DNA of 33,778 bases. Origin: Shimia sp041624275. Lineage in GTDB: Bacteria; Pseudomonadota; Alphaproteobacteria; Rhodobacterales; Rhodobacteraceae. The translations under genes and the position numbers were made by a program. Under the pieces are notes generated by a model that ran no database searches, was not told the origin of the DNA, and saw only the letters and a list, made by a program, of their open reading frames with translations. Within the stretch, counting starts at the first letter, position 1; each line of letters starts with the position of its first letter. The stretch spans positions 1 to 33,778 of the forward strand of contig NZ_JBFJVE010000008.1 in assembly GCF_041624275.1 (NCBI RefSeq), in the 5' to 3' direction. Of the stretch, positions 8,448-15,402 are shown in pieces.

Positions 8448-9050
8448 AGCGACAGAACCGGAATTTTTGCAGGCGACGACCCTTTCGAGATCGCCCGCCA
8501 ATGGCTGGCCGAGGCCGAGGCTAGCGAACCCAACGACCCCAATGCGATCGCCCTGTCGACGGTCGACGGCGACGGGCTGCCGAATGCGCGCATGGTGCTG
8601 CTGAAAGAGATCGAGGAGGCGGCCTTCGTGTTCTACACCAACTACGGCAGCGCCAAGGCGCAGGAGATCGACGGCGCCGGCAAGGCCGCCTTCGTGATGC
8701 ACTGGAAATCGCTGCGCCGGCAGATCCGGGTGCGCGGCATAGTGACCCGGGAAGAGGGGCCGGCGGCGGATGCCTATTTCGCCTCGCGCTCGCTCAAGAG
8801 CCGCCTTGGCGCCTGGGCCTCGCAGCAGTCGCGGCCGCTGTCCTCGCGCGCGGCGCTGATGGCCGAGGTCGCAAAGGTGACGGCAAAACATGGCCCGGCC
8901 CCCGCCCGGCCGCCGTTCTGGGGCGGTTATCGCCTGGTCCCGGTCGAGATCGAGTTCTGGGCCGATGGCGCCTTTCGCCTGCATGACCGCTTTGTCTGGC
9001 GGCGCAAGACCCCCGCCGAAGCCTGGCAAATCCAGCGCCTGAACCCGTGA
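8445..9050 (+). CDS. pdxH: Pyridoxamine/pyridoxine 5'-phosphate oxidase
   Basis: This FMN enzyme converts PNP and PMP to pyridoxal phosphate. The N-terminus SDRTGIFAGDDPFEIARQWL and the motifs NARMVLLK, FYTNYGSAKAQE, SRLGAWASQQS and the C-terminal RLNP are characteristic. I place the start at GTG 8445 (201 residues). The AAGGA ribosome-binding site at 8434-8438 sits six bases from it but directly abuts the alternative in-frame ATG at 8439. The first residues after GTG (SDRTGIF) are the usual beginning of the family in related bacteria, as I recall it. Longer in-frame starts have no ribosome-binding site. Confidence 0.93.
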   Translation: MSDRTGIFAGDDPFEIARQWLAEAEASEPNDPNAIALSTVDGDGLPNARMVLLKEIEEAAFVFYTNYGSAKAQEIDGAGKAAFVMHWKSLRRQIRVRGIVTREEGPAADAYFASRSLKSRLGAWASQQSRPLSSRAALMAEVAKVTAKHGPAPARPPFWGGYRLVPVEIEFWADGAFRLHDRFVWRRKTPAEAWQIQRLNP

Positions 9051-9140
9051 CACTCGCGTTACGTAAACTGCAAGCTGTTGAAATGGACAGGGTTTTGCCT
9101 TGCTGTTCCCGGCGAATTGAAGCAGACTTCCGCACCAAGC

Positions 9141-9707
9141 ATGGGGATGTTGTTACGCAAGGTTAAGGTGTTGAGCGAAAACGAAAAAGACACGTCACGA
9201 ATCATCGGGCAGGTGAAATGGTTCGACCCGGTCAAAGGGTTTGGGTTCGTTGTTTCGGACCAGGGCGGCCCGGACATTCTGCTGCACGCCAACGTTCTGC
9301 GCAATTTCGGCCAGAGTTCGGTGGCGGATGCGGCACGGATCGAGCTTTTGGTTCAGAACACCAGCCGCGGCGTTCAAGCCGTCGAGGTGTTCCGCATCGA
9401 GGCGCCGAAGGCGACCGATGCGGGGCGGCTGATGGATATTGCCGAGATCGACGAGCAATGCCTGCGCAACGTGCCGCTCGAGCCGGCGCGGGTCAAATGG
9501 TTCGACAAGGGCAAGGGCTTCGGCTTTGCCAATGTCTTCGGCCGCTCCGAAGACGTCTTCGTGCATGTCGAGGTGCTGCGCCGCTCGGGGCTGGCCGAGC
9601 TGCAGCCCGGCGAAGCCCTGGCGATGCGGGTCATCGACGGCAAGCGCGGTCGCATGGCCACCGAGGTGCTGGCCTGGGAAACCGCGCTCGAGGACGACGA
9701 CGGGTGA
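9141..9707 (+). CDS. Tandem cold-shock-domain protein
   Basis: Two complete cold-shock domains are present in about 188 residues. The first has GQVKWFDPVKGFGFVVSD followed by ILLHANVL; the second has ARVKWFDKGKGFGFANVF followed by VFVHVEVL. Each shows the RNP1 (KGFGF) and RNP2-like (VFVHV) nucleic-acid-binding strands. Such proteins bind single-stranded RNA or DNA and act as RNA chaperones. The start is uncertain: ATG 9141 and 9147 lack a good ribosome-binding site. GTG 9168 and TTG 9171, which would begin at VLSENEKD, sit after AAGG/TTAAGG and are closer to the conserved domain. The downstream gene overlaps it by one base (TGATG). Confidence 0.85.
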   Translation: MGMLLRKVKVLSENEKDTSRIIGQVKWFDPVKGFGFVVSDQGGPDILLHANVLRNFGQSSVADAARIELLVQNTSRGVQAVEVFRIEAPKATDAGRLMDIAEIDEQCLRNVPLEPARVKWFDKGKGFGFANVFGRSEDVFVHVEVLRRSGLAELQPGEALAMRVIDGKRGRMATEVLAWETALEDDDG

Positions 9708-10231
9708 TGCGACGCCTGCCGGCACACGGGCCGGCATTCTGGCCGGCATTCTGGCCCGCGCTTGCGTTTCTGCTGGCGGGCCTCTCTGCGTCGGCGGCCG
9801 CGGCGCAACTGCCCGAGTGCCGGGCCGAAACCCTGCATCTGCGCGGCGACTGGGGCATGGCGCGGCTCAATGTCGAACTGGCCGACAGCGCCGCTGAACG
9901 GGCGCGGGGGCTGATGGGGCGCCCGGCGATGCCCGCCTCCTCGGGGATGCTTTTCGTTTTCGAACGCACGGCCCCGGTGGCCTTCTGGATGAAAGACACG
10001 CTGATCCCGCTCGACATGGTTTTTGTCGACGCAGGCGGCCGGGTCACCCATGTCCATCACCGGGCGGCGCCGCATGACCTGACCCCGATTCCAAGCCGCG
10101 GGCCGGTGCGCTATGTGCTCGAGGTCAGGGGCGGGCTTGCCAGCGCACTGGGGCTTTCGGTCGGCACCGAACTGCGCCATCCATCAATTTCGCAGGCCGA
10201 GGCGGTTTGGCCTTGTGAGGTGCGACCTTAG
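9707..10231 (+). CDS. DUF192 family exported protein
   Basis: The 174-residue protein begins with MRR and a hydrophobic segment ending near SAAAAQ, a probable signal peptide. The DUF192 core follows: VELADSAAERARGLMGR, MLFVFERTAPVAFWMKDTLIPLDMVFVD and YVLEVRGGLASALGL. Family members are small extracytoplasmic beta proteins without an established activity. The ATG overlaps the stop codon of the cold-shock gene (TGATG), so translation is likely coupled. tRNA-Pro starts 21 bases after the stop. Confidence 0.9.
   Translation: MRRLPAHGPAFWPAFWPALAFLLAGLSASAAAAQLPECRAETLHLRGDWGMARLNVELADSAAERARGLMGRPAMPASSGMLFVFERTAPVAFWMKDTLIPLDMVFVDAGGRVTHVHHRAAPHDLTPIPSRGPVRYVLEVRGGLASALGLSVGTELRHPSISQAEAVWPCEVRP
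9729..9756 (+). repeat. 12-bp tandem repeat in the signal peptide of the DUF192 gene
   Basis: GGCCGGCATTCT occurs twice in succession, plus a partial third copy. It encodes the repeated PAFW in the hydrophobic part of the signal peptide, so slippage would lengthen or shorten it by four residues. Confidence 0.75.
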
Positions 10232-10252
10232 GCGCTAAACGAAGCCTCGGTC

Positions 10253-10329
10253 CGGGGCGTGGCGCAGTCTGGTAGCGCACCTGTTTTGGGTACAGGGGGT
10301 CGCAAGTTCGAATCTTGCCGTCCCGACCA
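10253..10329 (+). tRNA. tRNA-Pro (anticodon UGG)
   Basis: The 77-base cloverleaf is complete. The acceptor stem CGGGGCG pairs with CGTCCCG, and the D-arm contains GGTAGCGC. The anticodon stem CCTGT/ACAGG encloses loop TTTGGGT, giving anticodon TGG, and the T-arm contains GTTCGAATC. The 3' CCA is encoded. It reads proline codons of the CCN box by wobble. It follows the DUF192 gene by 21 bases, with no clear promoter of its own in that gap. Confidence 0.97.
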
Positions 10330-10494
10330 TTCTTCGCAAAACCAGCAAGCAGGCGCGCCGCCCTTCGCCAAGCGCCGACGGCGATCGAACCCGGCCCGAG
10401 CGGGGATCGTTTCCGGCTCGGCGGTGGTCGCAAGCCGAAATTTTTTCAATACCGCGAAATGCCTCCATCATGTTGTGGGTTAATCTTGGTTAAC

Positions 10495-10510
10495 ACACCA
10501 TATCTGGTGT
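10495..10510. promoter_or_regulatory. Distal palindrome ACACCATATCTGGTGT
   Basis: This 16-base dyad has seven of eight symmetric pairs. It also matches 13 of 16 positions of the NrdR-box consensus as I recall it (acaCwAtATaTwGtgt). A weak partner ending in TTGTGG begins 32 bases upstream. It lies about 445 bases before nrdJ, so its target is unclear. Confidence 0.35.
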
Positions 10511-10700
10511 TTGCCTTGCGAATAATTACCCTGCGGTCAGCTAATCCGTTGAAAAATGACCATTTCCCCGAAAAACGGCTGTCGAGGGCGCGCGACCGGA
10601 ATAAACCCGGCTTTAACGGGAATCGCGAAAGCGGGCCCGGCCGCCCGGAAACCGGCCTCAGGTCAACAGGTTTTCGTCGCCCCGAATTGAAAAAAATCAA

Positions 10701-10730
10701 TTGACCTTGGCAGTCCAAATACGCCAGATT
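10701..10730 (+). promoter_or_regulatory. Candidate nrdJ promoter
   Basis: TTGACC (10701-10706) is followed after 18 bases by CAGATT (10725-10730). The -10-like element overlaps the upstream, degenerate NrdR-type box. This would give a leader of a little over 200 bases for nrdJ. Confidence 0.4.
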
Positions 10731-10765
10731 GTGCGGGCAGGCCGATGCGCCACAACATATAGTGG
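10719..10765 (+). promoter_or_regulatory. Pair of NrdR-box-like sites upstream of nrdJ
   Basis: The better site, CCACAACATATAGTGG (10750-10765), matches 13 of 16 positions of the NrdR consensus. A degenerate site ending in TTGTGC begins exactly 31 bases upstream (10719-10734), the usual face-to-face spacing for NrdR pairs. NrdR is the ATP/dATP-sensing repressor of ribonucleotide reductase genes. The position in front of nrdJ makes the call credible. Confidence 0.65.
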
Positions 10766-10953
10766 TACATGGGGTCCGGCAGGGGAAAATCAACACCAGT
10801 CCCGGGGCAGGGCCCCGGCTGTCTTTCGGCGGAGCCTTTTCGCCGTTCGGGTGTTTTTTGTCGCTTGCCGCCGACGGTCGCACGGGAATTTGCCGGCTCT
10901 GCTGCATCCGGCGCGAGATGGCTAAGAACACAAGGCAGGAACCGAGGCCCAAC

Positions 10954-13900
10954 ATGAGAATCGAACGCAAGTTTACCGCCCAAGGACAGGACGCCTATGC
11001 GTCGCTCAATTTCGTGACCACCGAGTCCGAGATCCGTAACCCGGACGGTACCATCGTGTTTCGCCTCGACGAGGTCGAAGTGCCTTCGACCTGGAGCCAG
11101 GTGGCCAGCGACGTGATCGCGCAGAAATACTTCCGCAAGGCGGGCGTGCCTTCGCGTCTGCGCCGGGTCAAGGAAAAGGGCGTGCCGGAATTCCTCTGGC
11201 GCTCGGTGCCCGAAGACGGTGCCGAGACCGGCGGCGAGACCTCGGCCAAACAGGTCTTTGACCGGCTCGCCGGGGCCTGGACCTACTGGGGCTGGAAGGG
11301 CGGCTATTTCACCACCGAGGAAGACGCCCGCGCCTATTTCGACGAAATGCGCTATATGCTGGCGACCCAGAAGGCAGCGCCCAATTCGCCGCAGTGGTTC
11401 AACACCGGCCTGCACTGGGCCTATGGCATCGACGGTCCGGGGCAGGGGCATTACTATGTCGACTACAAGACCGGCAAGCTGACCCGGTCGAAATCGGCCT
11501 ATGAGCACCCGCAGCCGCATGCCTGTTTCATCCAGTCGGTCTCGGACGATCTGGTCGGCGACGGCGGCATCATGGATCTCTGGGTGCGCGAGGCACGGCT
11601 GTTCAAATACGGCTCGGGCACCGGCACCAACTTCTCCAGCCTGCGCGCCGATGGCGAGTCGCTCTCGGGCGGCGGCAAATCCTCGGGGCTGATGGGTTTC
11701 CTCAAGATCGGCGACCGCGCCGCCGGGGCGATCAAGTCGGGCGGCACCACCCGCCGCGCCGCCAAGATCGTGATCGTCGACGCCGACCACCCGGACGTCG
11801 AGGAATACATCAACTGGAAGGTCAAGGAAGAGCAGAAGGTGGCGTCGATCGTCGCCGGCTCGAAGATGCACGAGCAGAAGCTGAACGGCATTTTCGCCGC
11901 GATCAAGACCTGGGACGGCGCCGAGGCGGATGCCTATGACCCCAAGGTCAACGAAGGTCTGAAGGCGGCGATCCGCGACGCCAAGACGGTGATGATCCCC
12001 GAGACCTATATCAAGCGGGTGCTGGACTATGCCCGGCAGGGCTATGCCTCGATCGAGTTCCCGACCTATGACACCGACTGGGACAGCGAGGCCTATGCCA
12101 GCGTTTCGGGCCAGAACTCGAACAACTCGATCCGGGTCACCGATGCCTTCCTGAAGGCGGTCGAGAATGACGGCGACTGGGAACTGATCCGCCGCACCGA
12201 CGGCAGCGTCGCCAAGACCATCAAGGCACGCAAGCTGTGGGAAGACGTCGGCCACGCGGCCTGGGCCTGTGCCGACCCCGGCATCCAGTATCACGACACG
12301 GTCAACGCCTGGCACACCTGCCCGGAAGACGGCGAGATCCGCGGCTCGAACCCGTGCTCGGAATATATGTTCCTTGATGACACCGCCTGCAACCTGGCCT
12401 CGATGAACCTGCTGACTTTCCTGAAAGACGGCACCTTCCAGGCCGAGGACTACATGCATGCCACGCGCCTGTGGACCGTGACACTGGAAATCTCGGTGAT
12501 GATGGCACAGTTCCCGTCCAAGGAAATCGCGCAGCTCAGCTATGACTTCCGCACCCTGGGCCTGGGCTATGCCAATATCGGCGGCCTGTTGATGAACATG
12601 GGCTTCAGCTATGACTCGGACGAGGCCCGCGCCCTGACCGGCGCCCTGACCGCGATCATGACCGGCACCGCCTATGCCACCTCGGCCGAGATCGCCGGTG
12701 AGCTGGGGGCCTTTGCGGGCTATGCGCGCAATGCCGAACATATGCTGCGGGTCATTCGCAACCACCGCCGCGCCGCCTATGGCGAAACCTCGGGCTACGA
12801 AGGGCTGTCGGTGAAGCCGGTGGCGCTGGACCTCGGCAACTGCCCCGATCAGACCCTCGTGGCGCTGGCACAGGCCTCGTGGGACGAGGCGCTGCGTCTG
12901 GGGGAACAGCACGGCTATCGCAATGCCCAGACCTCGGTCATCGCCCCCACCGGCACCATCGGTCTGGTGATGGACTGCGACACCACCGGCATCGAGCCCG
13001 ATTTCGCGCTGGTCAAGTTCAAGAAACTCGCCGGCGGCGGTTACTTCAAGATCATCAACCGCTCGGTGCCGGCGGCGCTGGAGAAACTCGGCTATGGCTC
13101 GGCCCAGATCGAAGAGATCGTGTCCTATGCGGTCGGCCACGGCAGCCTCGGCAATGCGCCGGGCATCAACCATACCTCGCTGATCGGCCACGGCTTCGGC
13201 CCCAACGAGCTGGACAAGATCGAAGCCGCGCTCGGCTCGGCCTTCGACATCCGCTTCGTCTTCAACCAATGGACCCTGGGCGAGGCCTTCTGCACCAACG
13301 TGCTGGGCATTCCGGCGGCCAAGCTCAACGACCCTTCGTTTGACCTCCTGACCCATCTCGGCTTTACCCGCCGCGACATCGAGGCCGCCAACGACCACGT
13401 CTGCGGCACCATGACCCTCGAGGGGGCGCCCTTCCTCAGGGAAGAGCATTACGCGATCTTCGACTGCGCCAACCCCTGCGGCAAGAAGGGCAAGCGCTAT
13501 CTCAGCGTCGACAGCCACATCACCATGATGGCGGCGGCCCAGTCCTTCATCTCGGGCGCGATCTCGAAGACCATCAACATGCCCAATGACGCCACCATCG
13601 CCGATTGCCAGCGCGCCTATGAACTCAGCTGGTCGCTGGGCATCAAGGCCAACGCGCTCTATCGCGACGGCTCGAAGCTGAGCCAGCCGCTGGCGGCGGC
13701 GCTGGTCGAGGACGACGACGAGGCGGCCGAGATCCTCGAGAGCGGCAGCCCGCAGGCCAAGGCCGAGGTGCTGGCCGAGAAGATCATCGAGAAGGTGGTG
13801 GTCAAGGAGATCGTCAAGTCGCATCGCGAGAAGATGCCCGAGCGCCGCAAGGGCTATACCCAGAAGGCGGTGGTCGGCGGCCACAAGGTCTATCTGCGCA

Positions 13901-14616
13901 CCGGCGAATATGCCGACGGCAACCTCGGCGAGATCTTCATCGACATGCACAAGGAAGGCGCCGGCTTCCGGGCGATGATGAACAATTTCGCCATCGCGGT
14001 CTCGGTCGGCCTGCAATACGGCGTGCCGCTGGAAGAATTCGTCGACGCCTTTACCTTCACCAAGTTCGAACCGGCGGGCATGGTGCAGGGCAACGACTCG
14101 ATCAAGAACGCCACCTCGATCCTCGATTACATCTTCCGCGAACTGGCGGTGAGCTATCTCGACCGCACCGATCTGGCGCATATCAAGCCCGCGGGCACCG
14201 CCTTTGACGATCTCGGTCGCGGCGAGGAAGAGGGCGTCAGCAACGTTCAGGAGATCAGCGAGAGCGCGGCCTCGAAATCGCTCGAGGTGCTGAAGCAGAT
14301 TTCCTCGACCGGCTATCTGCGCAAGCGCCTGCCGCAGGAGCTGGTGGTGCTGAACGGCGGCGCGGCGCTGGACAATGCCAGCGATCCGGTGGCGACGCTT
14401 CAGACGCTGGTCCCGGTGACGGCGACCGGCACCACCGGCGCGGCGGTTGCCAGCACCGCGATGGCCGGCGGCACGGTGGCGATGGATGCGCGCACCAAGG
14501 CGCGGATGCAGGGCTATGAGGGCGACCCCTGTGGCGATTGCGGCAACTACACGCTGGTGCGCAACGGCACCTGCATGAAATGCAACACCTGCGGCGCGAC
14601 CTCGGGGTGTAGCTAA
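10954..14616 (+). CDS. nrdJ: Adenosylcobalamin-dependent (class II) ribonucleotide reductase
   Basis: At 1,220 residues this matches the long alphaproteobacterial NrdJ. It reduces ribonucleotides to deoxyribonucleotides using a B12-derived radical and needs no oxygen or separate radical subunit. The catalytic barrel shows NPCSE with Cys468, NQNSNNSIR-type sequence (SGQNSNNSIRV), and APTGTIGLVMDCDTTGIEP. The C-terminal tail ends in two CxxC pairs (CGDCGNYTLVRNGTCMKCNTCG), a probable zinc ribbon. The same tail region should carry the redox cysteines. The start at ATG 10954 gives the expected N-terminus (MRIERKFT). Predicted NrdR sites lie upstream. No nrdAB genes are visible here. Confidence 0.97.
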   Translation: MRIERKFTAQGQDAYASLNFVTTESEIRNPDGTIVFRLDEVEVPSTWSQVASDVIAQKYFRKAGVPSRLRRVKEKGVPEFLWRSVPEDGAETGGETSAKQVFDRLAGAWTYWGWKGGYFTTEEDARAYFDEMRYMLATQKAAPNSPQWFNTGLHWAYGIDGPGQGHYYVDYKTGKLTRSKSAYEHPQPHACFIQSVSDDLVGDGGIMDLWVREARLFKYGSGTGTNFSSLRADGESLSGGGKSSGLMGFLKIGDRAAGAIKSGGTTRRAAKIVIVDADHPDVEEYINWKVKEEQKVASIVAGSKMHEQKLNGIFAAIKTWDGAEADAYDPKVNEGLKAAIRDAKTVMIPETYIKRVLDYARQGYASIEFPTYDTDWDSEAYASVSGQNSNNSIRVTDAFLKAVENDGDWELIRRTDGSVAKTIKARKLWEDVGHAAWACADPGIQYHDTVNAWHTCPEDGEIRGSNPCSEYMFLDDTACNLASMNLLTFLKDGTFQAEDYMHATRLWTVTLEISVMMAQFPSKEIAQLSYDFRTLGLGYANIGGLLMNMGFSYDSDEARALTGALTAIMTGTAYATSAEIAGELGAFAGYARNAEHMLRVIRNHRRAAYGETSGYEGLSVKPVALDLGNCPDQTLVALAQASWDEALRLGEQHGYRNAQTSVIAPTGTIGLVMDCDTTGIEPDFALVKFKKLAGGGYFKIINRSVPAALEKLGYGSAQIEEIVSYAVGHGSLGNAPGINHTSLIGHGFGPNELDKIEAALGSAFDIRFVFNQWTLGEAFCTNVLGIPAAKLNDPSFDLLTHLGFTRRDIEAANDHVCGTMTLEGAPFLREEHYAIFDCANPCGKKGKRYLSVDSHITMMAAAQSFISGAISKTINMPNDATIADCQRAYELSWSLGIKANALYRDGSKLSQPLAAALVEDDDEAAEILESGSPQAKAEVLAEKIIEKVVVKEIVKSHREKMPERRKGYTQKAVVGGHKVYLRTGEYADGNLGEIFIDMHKEGAGFRAMMNNFAIAVSVGLQYGVPLEEFVDAFTFTKFEPAGMVQGNDSIKNATSILDYIFRELAVSYLDRTDLAHIKPAGTAFDDLGRGEEEGVSNVQEISESAASKSLEVLKQISSTGYLRKRLPQELVVLNGGAALDNASDPVATLQTLVPVTATGTTGAAVASTAMAGGTVAMDARTKARMQGYEGDPCGDCGNYTLVRNGTCMKCNTCGATSGCS

Positions 14617-14623
14617 GAGATTG

Positions 14624-14664
14624 AGAGTTGGGGCGCAGAAGTACCAGTTCTGCACCCCGGCTCT
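14624..14664 (+). terminator. Hairpin downstream of nrdJ
   Basis: GGGGCGCAGAA (14630-14640) pairs with TTCTGCACCCC (14648-14658) around a seven-base loop with one C/A mismatch. Outer AGAG/CTCT pairs extend the stem. There is no T-run after it, so it may be an imperfect terminator or a 3'-protective structure. Confidence 0.5.
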
Positions 14665-14838
14665 TCCCGTAATAGCATAGCACGCTGCGGGGAAAGCGAA
14701 TTTCGGCCCAAGTCGGGTCGATGCAAAGATGGAGACCATGACCGAAACGAGCGATCAATAGCGTGCTGAGAAATACAGGTTTGTCCCAAGACTTATCCTC
14801 AACTTGTTACGGGGACCTGTGAATAAGTGAGGTTTGCC

Positions 14839-15069
14839 ATGGCGAACAGTGACAACTTTTGGACCCAAAAACGGTCTGACGGAAAATGGGAAAGCAAACG
14901 TGAAGGCGCTTCCCGAGCGTCAAAAGTCTCAGACACTCAAGCGGAAGCTTGGGCGTATTCGAAAGATCGAGCACGTGATCATGGTGGGGAAGCCTATCTA
15001 AAGAATACAGAAGGCAAGATCCGCGAGAGGAATACTTATGGCAAGGATCCTTTCCCGCCGAAGGGTTGA
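14839..15069 (+). CDS. DUF2188 domain protein
   Basis: The 76-residue protein matches the DUF2188 pattern: GKWESKREGASRASKVSDTQAEAW, a helix, GGEAYLKNTEGKIRERNTYG and the ending DPFPPKG. The function of the family is unknown; members are small cytoplasmic proteins. GAGG lies six bases before ATG 14839, which is preferred over the in-frame GTG at 14827 because that GTG overlaps the ribosome-binding site. The gene is only about 50% G+C, well below its neighbours, and uses AT-ending codons freely, suggesting recent acquisition. Confidence 0.88.
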   Translation: MANSDNFWTQKRSDGKWESKREGASRASKVSDTQAEAWAYSKDRARDHGGEAYLKNTEGKIRERNTYGKDPFPPKG

Positions 15070-15243
15070 TCCAGCCAGAGAATCCCGGGGGGGCCCTTGG
15101 GTAGGGGGCTTCGGCCCCAAACGAGACACGGGGCGGGTGCGCTCGCCCCGGCACGACGCTCAGGCCGCAGGCAAAAGACAACGAGCGGTATCAATGAGTG
15201 AGTCTGAGTGGCGAAACTGGGGGGCCTTGGGCCCCCCGTTTTT
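15070..15243 (+). ncRNA. Candidate structured RNA or structured 3' UTR
   Basis: Three hairpins follow one another after the DUF2188 stop: GGGGC-TTCG-GCCCC (15105-15118), GGGGCG/CGCCCC with an eight-base loop (15130-15149), and the terminator at 15219-15237. There is no convincing ORF. This could be a small RNA, or simply the 3' UTR of the DUF2188 gene. Confidence 0.3.
15219..15243 (+). terminator. Rho-independent terminator
   Basis: GGGGGGCC (15219-15226), loop TTG, GGCCCCCC (15230-15237), then GTTTTT. This is the clearest intrinsic terminator in the window and ends transcription coming from the DUF2188 gene. Confidence 0.85.
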
Positions 15244-15330
15244 CATTTGACCCCGTTTTTCGTTTTGGCCCCGGTTCTCCTTTGGCCGGCGTCGGGCCTG
15301 TGCCGGGGCGGTTTTGGGGCGCTGCCCCCG

Positions 15331-15390
15331 CCGCGCCCTTTTCGCTGAAAAGGACGCGGCTCCCCCGGGATATTTGGGGCAAGAGAAAGC
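15331..15390 (+). repeat. Extragenic 3'-end repeat, copy 2 with hairpin
   Basis: CCGCG-C-CCTTTTC pairs with GAAAAGG-A-CGCGG (15331-15359, one mismatch). It is followed by CTCCCCCGGGATATTTGG and GCAAGAGAAAGC, closely matching copy 3. A smaller hairpin GGGGC-GCT-GCCCC lies at 15316-15328. It abuts the 3' end of the methyltransferase gene and may also serve as its terminator. Confidence 0.6.
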
Positions 15391-15402
15391 GGCCCTGCGA
15401 GA

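Larger units (their letters stand above)
10330..10953 (+). other. 624-base non-coding region upstream of nrdJ
   Basis: No convincing gene is present. The part at 10430-10720 is clearly AT-richer than the surroundings. It holds a palindrome at 10495-10510 next to a TTAA-N6-TTAA element. A promoter-like TTGACC with a NrdR-type box pair lies at 10701-10765, and a stable hairpin (CCGGGGC/GCCCCGG) at 10802-10818 in the probable leader. I saw no cobalamin-riboswitch core. Confidence 0.6.

Noticed and set aside
10228..10449. Small minus-strand frame encoding GRQDSNLRPPVPKTGALPDC
   Set aside because: This is the well-known spurious peptide produced by translating the antisense of a tRNA-Pro gene.
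10330..10953. Possible cobalamin riboswitch upstream of nrdJ
   Set aside because: No B12-box-like core was found. Such riboswitches normally control B12-independent isozymes or cobalamin genes, not the B12-dependent enzyme.
10663..14739. 1,358-codon open frame on the minus strand
   Set aside because: It is the antisense shadow of nrdJ, with His/Gly/Arg-rich composition and no domain. The sense protein is unmistakable.
15038..15250. 70-codon frame overlapping the DUF2188 gene
   Set aside because: It overlaps a recognisable gene, has no family resemblance and runs through several hairpins and the terminator.
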